A DNA stretch of 64,000 nt from Moanibacter sp965226025 (GTDB lineage: Bacteria; Verrucomicrobiota; Verrucomicrobiia; Opitutales; UBA2987). The first letter of the stretch is position 1. The number at the start of each line of letters is the position of its first letter. The DNA lies in NCBI GenBank assembly GCA_965226025.1, contig CBDDCD010000002.1, positions 1,054,001-1,118,000 on the forward strand, in the 5' to 3' direction. The position numbers were made by a program, and so were the translations under genes. Positions 49,619-58,544 of this stretch are shown here, one piece after another. The notes under the pieces were generated by a model that saw only the letters and a list, made by a program, of their open reading frames with translations, was not told where the DNA came from and did not search any database.

Positions 49619-51727
49619 CTATAGGGTATCGATTGTCTTCAAAACGATTCCGGGAGTGAGGATCTCCGGAAGAATGCGGGGCTCCTCATGGCCAGGGACA
49701 TAGAGCACATTGAAGGGTACCGCGGACCGTCCAAAATCGGCGAGGGCCGCGGTAATCCTAGGGTCTTGGTTGGTCCAGTCAGCTTTCAACGCAGCGATCT
49801 TTTTCTCGCGAAAGGCTTGCTGGACCTCTTTCGACGAAAAGACCAGCTTCTTGTTGGTCTGGCAAGTGGCGCACCAGCGCGCCGTAAAGTCGACAAAAAC
49901 CGGCCTGCCCTCGGACCTCAGTGAGTTCAGTCGCTCCGGAGTCCATTCCAACCAGTTTACGCCTTCTCTGGAACGGTCCGGATAGCCGGAATAAATTGCC
50001 ACGATGAAAAATGCTGCAGCTGCGATTGCGGCGATTCTCCTCGCGGTCGGGCGAGAGGAGGGCGTCACCCAGCGCCCAAATATCCAACAGGCCAGAGCAA
50101 TCAATACGAAAGAGAGTATCGCTTCAAGAAGCTGGGACTCTCCCAACTGCCCTCCCAACACCCAAATGAGGTAGCCGACCGCACCATAGAGAGGAAAGGC
50201 GAGGACTTGCTTCACTGTCTCCATCCAACGTCCCGGTTTTGGAAGGAGATGGACCGATTCGGGAAAGGCGGAGAGGAGCAGGAAAGGCACCGCCAGTCCG
50301 AGGCCGATGAAGGTGAAAACGGTAAGAGAGGGTAGCGTTTCCAAGGTGAGGGCCGCACCAAGGGCGGAGGCCAGAAAAGGGGCGGCGCAGGGGGTGGCGA
50401 CAACCGTGGCGAGGGCTCCGCTGAAAAAGGATCCACTCAGCCCCTCTTTCGATCTGAGACCGCTTCCAGCGGCGGTAAGGCCGGGCGCCAGCTCGAAGAG
50501 ACCACTCAAGTTGAGCGCGAATAGGAAGAGAAAGGCGGCGATAAAGTAAACGAATCCGGGCGATTGAAGTTGGAAACCCCAGCCGAGTTCCTTGCCGCCT
50601 GCCCGGAGGAGAATGAGGAGAGAAGCGAGGATCCAGAACGAAACCAAAATTCCCAGCGTGTATACGATACCATGTCTAATCACTGCGCCCCGGTCGGCTC
50701 CCGAGCGGTTGACGACACTGAGCACCTTGAGTCCCAGCACAGGGAAAACACACGGCATGAGGTTGAGAATGAGTCCTCCCAGAAAGGCTAGGCCGATGGT
50801 AGCAGCGAAGGCCGTGGGCCTTGACCCGGCGCCCTTTGAGGAAGCCGCGGGCGGCTCTTCGAGGCCCATGGCAGGAGCGGTTCCAGACTGAATCGGTATC
50901 TCAAGCTGAACCGCCCGCGATTCTCCTTTGGCAAAGAGTCCGGCCTTTGAGAAGAGCACTCCCCGTAGCCTATCTGACCGCTCCGCATATTTGGCTCGCA
51001 CGAGTTTCAGGAGGATCTTGCCCTTGGTAACCGAGAAATCCTGAGGGGAATTGGGGTCAACCTGCCCGTCGGCGGAAAAGAAGTAGAGTTCTTCAATCGC
51101 TTGGTTAACTTTTCCCTTTGTATCGATCAGCAGTTGGATGGTATCGCCCTCCCCGTAGGAGGAGAATTCCCATGGATCCGGGCTTTGGGGGAGGGCGGAA
51201 CGCGCCGTTGCCAAGGCGGATCGCCACCTCTTATTCATACCGGAAGGTGCATCCCTGATGGTTAGGTCGAGGTAAAGATCGACCCTTCCAGGGATGCAGA
51301 TGTCGCTGCACATCAGAAAGGTCGCCTCGGCCGCGAGCCGGACCGAGCTCGCCTCCTTCAGTTCCGCCGCCGGCGTGATTTCGACCAAGTGAAGGACCTC
51401 TTTTTCATAGCCGTAGTTGGTCAAATCATTGAGTTTGAAGATCATCGGCACGGGCCATTGGATCGGGCCCGCTTCGAATCCTTGGGGGAGTCTCCAATCG
51501 ATCGCTGTAGGTAAACCGGCGTCGCCCGGATTCTCCCAGTAGGTATGCCAATGAGGATCGATCTCAAATCGCAAAGCGACAGTGAAGGGAATGCCGGGCT
51601 CTACCGTGGTCACCTCCGTGACCAGTTCAGCCGTGACATGCTGATCGCGTACCTGAATCGCCCCGAGATTCGCAGCGGTAAATGATACAGCCAGAAATAC
51701 CGTGGCACTTGAGAAGGCCCTCTTCAT
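49619..51727 (-). CDS. DsbD-like thiol:disulfide interchange protein
   Basis: 702 residues from ATG 51727. The signal peptide is followed by a DsbD alpha-like domain (FEIDPHWHTYWENPGDAGLP, FLMCSDICIPG with two Cys). A membrane core of about 8 helices has the redox cysteines in NLMPCVFPVLGLKVL and TPCAAPFLASALGAAL. A C-terminal thioredoxin domain (FVDFTARWCATCQTNKKLVF, CATC active site) ends it. It would pass electrons from cytoplasmic thioredoxin to periplasmic partners. An in-frame start 28 codons upstream is unlikely. Confidence 0.9.
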   Translation of the reverse strand: MKRAFSSATVFLAVSFTAANLGAIQVRDQHVTAELVTEVTTVEPGIPFTVALRFEIDPHWHTYWENPGDAGLPTAIDWRLPQGFEAGPIQWPVPMIFKLNDLTNYGYEKEVLHLVEITPAAELKEASSVRLAAEATFLMCSDICIPGRVDLYLDLTIRDAPSGMNKRWRSALATARSALPQSPDPWEFSSYGEGDTIQLLIDTKGKVNQAIEELYFFSADGQVDPNSPQDFSVTKGKILLKLVRAKYAERSDRLRGVLFSKAGLFAKGESRAVQLEIPIQSGTAPAMGLEEPPAASSKGAGSRPTAFAATIGLAFLGGLILNLMPCVFPVLGLKVLSVVNRSGADRGAVIRHGIVYTLGILVSFWILASLLILLRAGGKELGWGFQLQSPGFVYFIAAFLFLFALNLSGLFELAPGLTAAGSGLRSKEGLSGSFFSGALATVVATPCAAPFLASALGAALTLETLPSLTVFTFIGLGLAVPFLLLSAFPESVHLLPKPGRWMETVKQVLAFPLYGAVGYLIWVLGGQLGESQLLEAILSFVLIALACWIFGRWVTPSSRPTARRIAAIAAAAFFIVAIYSGYPDRSREGVNWLEWTPERLNSLRSEGRPVFVDFTARWCATCQTNKKLVFSSKEVQQAFREKKIAALKADWTNQDPRITAALADFGRSAVPFNVLYVPGHEEPRILPEILTPGIVLKTIDTL

Positions 51728-51780
51728 TGAATCCGAATCGAAACCATCTGTTGTAAGAACCGCCTGAATTCGAGAAATTC

Positions 51781-52215
51781 CTATTGCAGCAAGATGACGG
51801 TGGCGCTCCACCGATCGCGTTCAATCACAGTGCTGCTTGCCAGATCGTCAATCCTCCCCATTCCGAGATCGTAGGATGCCGCCGGAGTCGTGGTCTCCAG
51901 AATCGGTTCCCGGGCCAGCTTGATAACCGCGTTTCCACCCATCGCGACGCTCCTCCCCTTGATTTCATGGTCGATACTTTCCCTGCTGCGACCTACCGGG
52001 CTCTCGAATTCTATGAATCCCACTACGGAATAGGCTCCCTCTGGCTCCAGACCTTCATATATTTGAAATCCCGCCACTTCTCGGACTTGCGTCGTAGGGG
52101 AGGTCGATCTCTCTTGTGCCTGCTCCACCGTCGAACAGCTGGCATTGAAAAGAGAGATAATAACAATTGAGCGAAAAAGGTACCTCGTTGATTCTCCAAT
52201 CGTGTCCGTCTCCAT
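51781..52215 (-). CDS. Putative lipoprotein, YbjQ-like
   Basis: 144 residues from ATG 52215. The lipobox SLFNASC follows a hydrophobic stretch. GAYSVVGFIEFESPVGRSRESIDHEIKGRSVAMGGNAVIKLAREP resembles the heavy-metal-binding-like/YbjQ fold pattern (helix then GGNAVI). The function is unknown. Transcribed divergently from the TetR remnant and upstream of DsbD on the same strand. Confidence 0.6.
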   Translation of the reverse strand: METDTIGESTRYLFRSIVIISLFNASCSTVEQAQERSTSPTTQVREVAGFQIYEGLEPEGAYSVVGFIEFESPVGRSRESIDHEIKGRSVAMGGNAVIKLAREPILETTTPAASYDLGMGRIDDLASSTVIERDRWSATVILLQ

Positions 52216-52406
52216 TCCAGTCGGCGCCCCCACCCTTAGATCTACCCCATGGTTTTAGGAATTCCAGAAGTGATGGGTTCTCGCTTTTCCGAATCTGTAA
52301 AGACTATCGAGGGCCCTGGGGAAACACTTTATTGACTTCGTCTCATTGGGAGATTTGAAACGATCGTTTTAAATTGGTGTTTGAAGTCAAATCGAGAGGA
52401 GAGGGG

Positions 52407-52936
52407 ATGGGTATCGCGAGTGCTCGAGAGCGGATAATTGAGACGGCGGAGAACCTTTTTGCGGAGAATGGGTTCGATTCGACAACGCTGAGGGAGTTGA
52501 CGGAGGAAGCCAAGGTGAATCTGGCCTCGGTAAACTATCATTTTGGATCGAAGGAGGGGCTCTCGAGAGAATTGATGGAGCGCCGGATCCCGTCTTTATG
52601 CATCTTCTGGGACGAGCATTTTTGGAGTTGCCGGGATTAATGAAGGGGGTCTACTCGAGGTATTTTCGGGAGATCCATGTTAAATTCGTTGAAGCGATCG
52701 CAGAGGCTGTTCCGGAGCTACCGATTGAGGAAGTTCAGCGGCGGTACCATTTTGCGCTCTCTTTGGTAATGGTGTCGATGTCGCAGAGAAACCGGATGCG
52801 GCAGTTATCGAGTGCATACTGCGATCCTGACGACATCGAGGGAACGGTTGAGAGGCTGATCGACTTCATCTGTTCCGGATTTCGAAGTGCCTCGATGCAT
52901 GCGGGCTACGGAAAAGCAAGGGGGAAGGTGGGATGA
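52407..52936 (+). pseudogene. TetR-family regulator gene with internal deletion
   Basis: ATG 52407 has a strong GAGGAGAGGGG site. The DNA-binding domain is intact: ARERIIETAENLFAENGFDSTTLRELTEEAKVNLASVNYHFGSKEGL. The frame then ends at 52640. The C-terminal part (VFMHLLGRAFLELPGLMKGVYSRYF, onward to 52936) is in another frame, and about 40 residues usual between the two are missing. It overlaps the outer-membrane factor gene by ATGA, so it was probably its local regulator. The isolated binding domain could still be made. Confidence 0.75.
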
Positions 52937-54321
52937 GAGCGGCAGGTCTGACAATTTTGATCGCGGGGGTGGCGGGCGGCTGCGCCACCCCTCCGGCTGA
53001 TCGGAGCGGTGACATTCCGGTAGATCCTCCCGCCGACTGGACGGTCGAAAAGGAAGAGGGGACGTTACCTTTCGAAGCCGGTTGGATCGATGACTTTGAA
53101 GGCGGCGATTTGGCCGGACTGGTGAGGAAGGCGCTGCTCCACAACCTGGATCTGAAGGCGGCGGCGGGGCGGATGGAGGCCTCACGCGCCACGGCCTCGA
53201 TTGCGGGCGCGGATCGATGGCCGCAGGTTACGAGCAGTCAGGATAATTCGCGGAGGCAGCGGGCCGGCACCACGGGATTCGCCATCACCAGCAGTCGCAA
53301 CAACAATTTTTCCCTCGCCCTCTCTTTCAGCTGGGAGCTGGACATTTGGGGAAGGGTTCGTGATGAGCATCGAGCGGCCATCGCAGACTGGCAGGCAGCT
53401 CAGGAAGACTACCGTGCGGCGCGGCTTTCGCTGGCTGCGAGGACCATACAAGTTTGGTTCGACGCCGTTGAAGCAGGATTGCAGGTCCGTTTGGCGGAAG
53501 ATACGGTCAAGAGCTTCGAAGCGAATCTCTCGACCATCGAACAGCGTTTTCGCAGCGGCATCAGCAGAGCTTTGGATCTACGACTGACGCGGGCCAATGT
53601 GGCCGGTGCGAGAAGCAGTCTGGAGGCGCGAAGGAGGCAGAGAGATGGCGCCGTCCGACGCCTGGAAGTGCTGCTAGGACGGTATCCCGCCTTTCGCTTG
53701 GGAATTGCCGAGAAGTTGCCCGAAATAATCAATCCGGTTCCGGCCGGTCTCCCTTCGGAGCTTCTGGCGAGGCGACCCGATATCGCCGCCGCGGAGAGAC
53801 GGCTGGCGGCTTCGGGTGAAAGGGTCAAGGTATCGAAGAAGAGCCGCCTGCCGGCGATCCGATTGACCGGTGGTGGAGGCACCAGCACCGATGAGTTTGA
53901 TCAATTGCTGAATATGGACTTCAAGGTGTGGAACATTGCCAGCGGCATAACTCAACCGATCTTTCAGGGCGGCCGACTGCTCGCCAATGTGAAGCGCCGC
54001 CAAGCCCAATTTCAGAGTGCATTGGCTGATTTCGGGCAGATCGCATTGACCGCCTTTCGTGAAGTTGAAAGCACGCTCGCCTCCGCATCGTATCTCGCCG
54101 GACAGGAGGAGTTCCTGAGTATTTCGGCGGAAGAGTCGATCGGGGCCGCGGATCTGGCCTGGGACCAATACCAGAGGGGGTTGATCGACATCGTGACTGT
54201 GCTTGAATCCCAGCGGCGGTCTTTCGATTCGCAGAGACAGCTACTACAGATTTCAAAGGAGCGACTGCAAAATCGAGTTGATCTCTATCTGGCGTTGGGC
54301 GGTGATTTCGATTCGGAGTAG
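52933..54321 (+). CDS. NodT/TolC-family outer-membrane efflux lipoprotein
   Basis: 462 residues. The lipobox VAGGC (Cys17) follows the signal sequence. The OEP repeat landmarks are LLHNLDLKAAAGRMEASRA, SLALSFSWELDIWGRVRDE, LPSELLARRPDIAAAERRL and the second-half ITQPIFQGGRLLANVKRRQAQ. It forms the outer-membrane duct of a tripartite RND-type pump. The partner membrane-fusion and RND genes are not in this window. It starts inside the stop of the TetR remnant (ATGA), so an efflux operon is likely, but only this part is complete. Confidence 0.9.
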   Translation: MRAAGLTILIAGVAGGCATPPADRSGDIPVDPPADWTVEKEEGTLPFEAGWIDDFEGGDLAGLVRKALLHNLDLKAAAGRMEASRATASIAGADRWPQVTSSQDNSRRQRAGTTGFAITSSRNNNFSLALSFSWELDIWGRVRDEHRAAIADWQAAQEDYRAARLSLAARTIQVWFDAVEAGLQVRLAEDTVKSFEANLSTIEQRFRSGISRALDLRLTRANVAGARSSLEARRRQRDGAVRRLEVLLGRYPAFRLGIAEKLPEIINPVPAGLPSELLARRPDIAAAERRLAASGERVKVSKKSRLPAIRLTGGGGTSTDEFDQLLNMDFKVWNIASGITQPIFQGGRLLANVKRRQAQFQSALADFGQIALTAFREVESTLASASYLAGQEEFLSISAEESIGAADLAWDQYQRGLIDIVTVLESQRRSFDSQRQLLQISKERLQNRVDLYLALGGDFDSE

Positions 54322-54324
54322 GTT

Positions 54325-54511
54325 GAGGAGCCGGGTGCGCTATTTCACGGATGGTGCGGTGCTCGGTTCGAGGGAATTTGTGGAGAGAATTTTTCTCGAG
54401 CATCGGGATCAGTTCGGAAAAAGACGGCGCTCGGGAGCGAGGAGGATGAAGGGAAGCGATTGGGAGGGGTTGACGGTGATCCGGGACCTGAGGAAAGAGG
54501 TCTTCGCCTAG
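54325..54511 (+). pseudogene. C-terminal remnant of a REP-associated transposase (RAYT-like)
   Basis: In one frame the DNA reads VRYFTDGAVLGSREFVERIF, HRDQFGKRRRSGARRMKGSDW and LTVIRDLRKEVFA. This is the tail I recall from IS200-like REP-associated tyrosine transposases (RVRYF.DG..LGSREFV...F). The N-terminal catalytic HUH domain is absent, replaced by the end of the NodT gene. Its TAG stop lies in the left arm of the REP-like palindrome that follows, as expected for a RAYT next to its REP. Confidence 0.7.
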
Positions 54512-54607
54512 GATTCTGTCGGATTTTGTTTCTTTAGTTCTCGGGAGTTATTCACTCTTTGTGTGCTATCGTGGTTTGCGGGGGATTCGACCACCGACAG
54601 AATCCTT
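54507..54607. repeat. REP-like palindrome beside the RAYT remnant
   Basis: The left arm CCTAGGATTCTGTCGG (54507-54522) pairs with 54594-54607 (AAGGATTCTGTCGG on the other strand). The loop is about 70 bases. The 54608-54765 stretch holds no other feature I can support. Confidence 0.8.
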
Positions 54608-54765
54608 CATGCTCTGCCGGAGGCAGAGCGGAGACCCAATTGAATCGGGCGGTGGCACTTTTCAGCGTGAATGTTGCGACAGCGCTTGCCAGTCTCCATT
54701 GATTCTGATACAATATTTCTTACGGTTTTTTACTTAGGCTTGGGTAACCGTACTTCTGCCGGGAC

Positions 54766-56202
54766 ATGACTCGTCCGTTTTTCTCAGGTTTGGTGGGGGC
54801 TCCATTCCTTCGGGGTTTGGGAGTGTGTTGCTTGATATTGACGGTGTTCTCCGAGGCAACCGCGGTTCTGGTTACCTGGGAGTCCGGAGTATCCGGCAAT
54901 TGGGATGATCCCGCCAATTGGGATATAGATCCTGTTACTGCCGGGCCACAACCTGGAATTCCAGGGCCTACAGATGACGTCGTCATCGATGTAGCGGAGG
55001 TTGTTACGGTCACCCATCAGAGCGGCACGACACTGATCAACAGCCTGACTTCGACCGAGGCTTTCTCGCTTACCGGGGGATCCCTGGAAGTGGCGACAAC
55101 GGTGCAGGTGAGTAATACCTTCACGCTGAATGGAGGGACCCTCAATAATGCAACTGTGATGCCTGGTACTGGCGGTGAAGGACCCGTAGCGACGTTCTTT
55201 ACGACGAGCACTTTGGAAGGGGTAGTGTTGAACAGCGATCTGTCGCTGGAACAGGGGGCGCGGTTGAATCTGCCCAACGGGTTGACTTTGAACGGTACGG
55301 CGACGTTTCTGGAGAACGGGGGCAATATCACGACGCTGGAGTTTCCTGATGCGCAGACGCTGGGGGGGACCGGGGAGGTGGTCTTTGCCAGCGCCGGAGG
55401 CGGAGGCCGGGTCTGGACGGCGAGCGGGACCTTGACGATTGGAGCGGACATGACGATCCGGGGGGCGACGGGGCAGGTGGGCAATGCGGGGTTGCCGACA
55501 GTGAACCTTGGGACGATTCTGGCGGACACGTCGATCCGGACGATCACCGTGACAGGGAGCAATGTGAGCAATCAAGGGACGCTTGGTGCAGCGACTAGTG
55601 GCACACTGTCGGTCTTCAATCTGGCAGCCGACTCGGGCACGATTTCGGCGGAGTCGGGTGGTCAGGTGATTGTCAACGGTGACTATACCCAGTCCGCAGC
55701 AGGTGTGATCAGTTTTGGGATTGGGTCCCCGGGAATCAATCAGTTTGGAAGGATCAACTTCACCGGGACGGTTGACCTAGCGGGTATTCTGAAGCTCCTC
55801 ATCGTCGATAACTCTTTTCCCGAAATCGGCCAGTCCTTTCAAGTCATGACGGCGGTTTCGATTGTTGATAATCTTTCTGATTCCGATGGGCTGGTGCAAG
55901 GTCTGGTTGTTTTCGAGCCGGTATTCAGCAACGGCACCCTGACGATCAATACACTCTGGCGGGACTTTACGGTGACGATTACGCGCGAGGTGATCTCGAG
56001 TGGAACGGAGGAGCAATACACGATTTCGTATCCCGTTATTGCGGGAGAGGACTACGAGGTCGAATTCTTGGATGATCTGGTTGGTGCTGGGAGCTGGGTT
56101 GCTTTGCCTGGAGCGCCACACAACTCGGGATCGGTGAATGATGTTGTCCCCTTCGGGTCGGTGGGGCAGAGGAATTATAGGGTGCGAATTATTGGGCAGT
56201 AG
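54766..56202 (+). CDS. Secreted beta-solenoid-type protein
   Basis: 478 residues. The signal helix is near residues 15-32. WESGVSGNWDDPANWDI is the repeat opener seen in passenger-type beta-helix proteins. Residues 60-330 are rich in short G/T/N/L repeats (SLTGGSLEVATTVQVSNTFT, LNGGTLNNATV), consistent with a parallel beta-helix. No autotransporter barrel or anchor is seen at the C-terminus (YRVRIIGQ). Exact function unknown. It carries no W-rich C-terminal module. The stop is followed directly by a long hairpin. Confidence 0.7.
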   Translation: MTRPFFSGLVGAPFLRGLGVCCLILTVFSEATAVLVTWESGVSGNWDDPANWDIDPVTAGPQPGIPGPTDDVVIDVAEVVTVTHQSGTTLINSLTSTEAFSLTGGSLEVATTVQVSNTFTLNGGTLNNATVMPGTGGEGPVATFFTTSTLEGVVLNSDLSLEQGARLNLPNGLTLNGTATFLENGGNITTLEFPDAQTLGGTGEVVFASAGGGGRVWTASGTLTIGADMTIRGATGQVGNAGLPTVNLGTILADTSIRTITVTGSNVSNQGTLGAATSGTLSVFNLAADSGTISAESGGQVIVNGDYTQSAAGVISFGIGSPGINQFGRINFTGTVDLAGILKLLIVDNSFPEIGQSFQVMTAVSIVDNLSDSDGLVQGLVVFEPVFSNGTLTINTLWRDFTVTITREVISSGTEEQYTISYPVIAGEDYEVEFLDDLVGAGSWVALPGAPHNSGSVNDVVPFGSVGQRNYRVRIIGQ

Positions 56203-56258
56203 AAGTGTTGGTAGCCGGCGCATATTTCCACGGAAATTTGCGCGGACTACCAACACTT
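56203..56258. terminator. Bidirectional 27-bp hairpin between convergent genes
   Basis: Arms 56203-56229 and 56232-56258 pair with three mismatches around a 2-base loop. The right arm encodes the last residues and stop (KCW-TAG) of the alcohol dehydrogenase on the minus strand. No T-tract. Confidence 0.8.
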
Positions 56259-57523
56259 GAGCGACTGCCGAAAGAGCTCCTTGAGGTCCTCGGCCTTGGC
56301 GGGCCGGGGAGAGAGTTTTGTGACGCGGTGCTGGGGCAAAGTGCCGGCGACGAGATCGTCGATGTCGCTTTCATCGTAACCGACGGCTCCGAGACCGTTG
56401 GGCACACCTGTTTTCTTCATCATCTCCACGATAGCGCCGGCAAGGAGCTCGCCCGCCTCATCGGGAGAGGCGTCGGAAGTGTCGATACCCAACAATTGGG
56501 CGGCCAGGAGATGCATATCAGGATTGGCGGAGTCGGTGAATCGGAATACGGCGGGCGCATTGAGAATTACCGGAATTCCGTGAGGAACGATGGGATGATC
56601 GACATCGTAACCGACCGGGACGTAATTCTTGACCAGACCCGCGACGGGATAAGACATCCCGTGAGGGAGGTGGACGCCGGCGTTGCCGAATCCGATCCCG
56701 GCGAAGGTTGCGGCAAGCAGCATTTGCCCCCGGGCCTCATCGTCGGATGGATCCTCAATCGCTCGCACCAGATATTTTGACACCATTTCGATGGCACGAG
56801 TCGCCCAGATGCGGCTGATCGGGTTGGCGCCCTGGTAGGCAGGACGCATCTTAGGGTGATCCGGTGCAGGCCGGTCGTGGTAGGGCAGGGCGGTGAGAGA
56901 TTCGACGGCGTGGCTGAGAACGTCCAAGCCGCTGGATGCCGCCACCGTCACTGGAAGGGACTTGGTGTTGTTGGGGTCAACGATTCCTTTTGAGGGCCCA
57001 GGGCGCGATGAGCGATCCCTGTTTTCGCTTTCATCTCCTCAAAGTCGAAAATGGCGACACCGGTGGTTTCGCTCCCGGTGCCGGCGGTTGTGGGCACCGC
57101 GACGAGTGGTTTGAGCGCTCCAGGAACGGGACGTCCTTCGCCGATCGGAGGGTTGACGTAGGTCAGAAAGTCGGCCGGGCAAGTCGAGTAGAGGTTGGCC
57201 GCTTTGGCGGTATCCATTGTGGATCCGCCGCCGACTGCGACGAAGCCGTCGAAATCTCCGTCCACGGCGAATTCAATTGCTTCTTTGAATGAGGCATCGG
57301 TCGGTTCCACACGAACCTGATCGAAGAGAACCGACTCTACTCCCTCCTCTTTCAGGGACTTGAGGGTGATCTGGACCGAATCGCTCTGGCTCAGATTCGG
57401 GTCGGTCAGAACTATCACGCGCTGGGCTCCCAGCTCCGCTACATCCGCTCCGACCTCACGGGTTACTCCGGCACCGAATTTGATGGAGGAAGTATCCATC
57501 GTGAAGGCAGTCTCTGTTTTCAT
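56247..57523 (-). pseudogene. Iron-containing alcohol dehydrogenase, HOT/ADHFE1-like, frameshifted
   Basis: Frame 1 starts at ATG 57523: TAFTMDTSSIKFGAGVTREVG, VAVGGGSTMDTAKAANLY, PTTAGTGSETTGVAIFDF. Frame 2 continues TVAASSGLDVLSHAVESLTA, LLAATFAGIGFGNAGVHLPHG (metal His) and so on. The homologous junction is GIAHRALGPQKG-IVDP, and one missing G at about 56986 explains the switch. The family includes hydroxyacid-oxoacid transhydrogenase (succinic semialdehyde/4-hydroxybutyrate). If the indel is a sequencing error, the gene is complete at about 425 residues. Confidence 0.85.
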
Positions 57524-57555
57524 CGAGTTCCCTGTAACTTTTTAGCGTATCTGAC

Positions 57556-57751
57556 GCTGCCCCGGTCTTGTGCCGGGGTGGGGCGCGTTTCTTACTACAC
57601 GCCGGGTGCCTCTACCGACCCCTCCGCCCTTCCCTTCTTGCCCCAGCCGTTTTCCGGCTGGGGCAAGAAGGGAAGGACGGAGGGGAGTGCGGTGCAGATC
57701 GCGTATTGTAGCTGAATACCGCGCAACACCCCGGCACAAGACCGGGGCAGC
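57556..57751. repeat. Palindrome with CCCCGGTCTTGTGCCGGGGT arms, copy 2
   Basis: Outer arms 57556-57579 and 57728-57751 are perfect over 24 bases. Nested inside, 57629-57650 and 57656-57677 form a perfect 22-bp hairpin (CCTTCCCTTCTTGCCCCAGC start). It lies between the start of the alcohol dehydrogenase and the end of thrH. Confidence 0.9.
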
Positions 57752-57804
57752 GATCAATCGAAGACATGACGCTAGACACTTACCATTCCCATCTCTTCGA
57801 GTAA

Positions 57805-58404
57805 TCATAGCAGTTTCTCAATACAGTCCCTCAGCTCGCGATGATTAGTTGTCAGGGGAAACTCAGGGTGCTCTGCTTTCAGTGAGTCCGGAGGTCGAAA
57901 GAGAATTCCATGTTCGGCAGCCTGGATCATGGTCAAGTCGTTGTAGGAGTCGCCGGCGGCGATGATGGTGAAGTTCAAGCCCTGAAGGGCCTCGACCGTC
58001 TTTCTCTTGTGGTCCTTCCGCCGAAGCTTGTAGTCGAGAATCCTCCCCTGACCATCAATGACGAGGCTATGACAGAAGAGAGTGGGGAAGCCTAGTTTCT
58101 CCATGAGGGGGGAGGCAAATTCGACAAAAGTATCGGAAAGAATGATCAGCCGGGTCTGGGAGACCAACCACTGGGTCAATTCAACGGCTCCGGGAAGGGG
58201 ATCGAGAGTTCCGATTGCCTTCCGAATATCGTCGATTACGATATTGTTTTCGGAGAGGAGAGCGAGGCGAGAGCGCATGAGTTTCTCGTAATCCGGTTCA
58301 TCTCGGGTGGTGCGCCGCAGTTCCTTGATTCCGGTCAAATCGGAAACAGCGATCCAGATTTCGGGAAGAAGAACCCCTTCCAAATCAAGGCATACCAGGT
58401 GCAT
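57805..58404 (-). CDS. thrH: ThrH: phosphoserine phosphatase / homoserine phosphotransferase
   Basis: 199 residues. The sequence follows ThrH along its length: CLDLEGVLLPEIWIAVSDLTG (motif I DxEGV), TTRDEPDYEKLMRSRL, IILSDTFVEFASPLMEKLG (motif II Ser), LRRKDHKRKTVEAL (Lys) and IAAGDSYNDLTMI (motif III). This HAD enzyme moves phosphate from phosphoserine to homoserine or water in serine/threonine metabolism. The family's usual start and length are kept. Transcribed after cmk on the same strand. Confidence 0.92.
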   Translation of the reverse strand: MHLVCLDLEGVLLPEIWIAVSDLTGIKELRRTTRDEPDYEKLMRSRLALLSENNIVIDDIRKAIGTLDPLPGAVELTQWLVSQTRLIILSDTFVEFASPLMEKLGFPTLFCHSLVIDGQGRILDYKLRRKDHKRKTVEALQGLNFTIIAAGDSYNDLTMIQAAEHGILFRPPDSLKAEHPEFPLTTNHRELRDCIEKLL

Positions 58405-58443
58405 CAGTTTCAGTCGATTTCGGGTGGCGCGGGAAAGTCAAGT

Positions 58444-58544
58444 GCTAAGGATTTTGGCTTCTGGAGTTTTCGAACCCGTCCGCAAGAACCAACCGTCCTT
58501 TCGAATCGAAGAATTCCCGACGGTCCGAAACCGCCAAAATCCTA
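58444..58544. repeat. Palindrome related to the REP-like family
   Basis: GCTAAGGATTTTGGC (58444-58458) pairs with 58533-58544 (CTAGGATTTTGGC on the minus strand). The cmk stop TAG (58542-58544) lies in the right arm, as in the main family, but the inner part (GATTTTGGC) differs from GTCTGTCGG. Confidence 0.6.
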
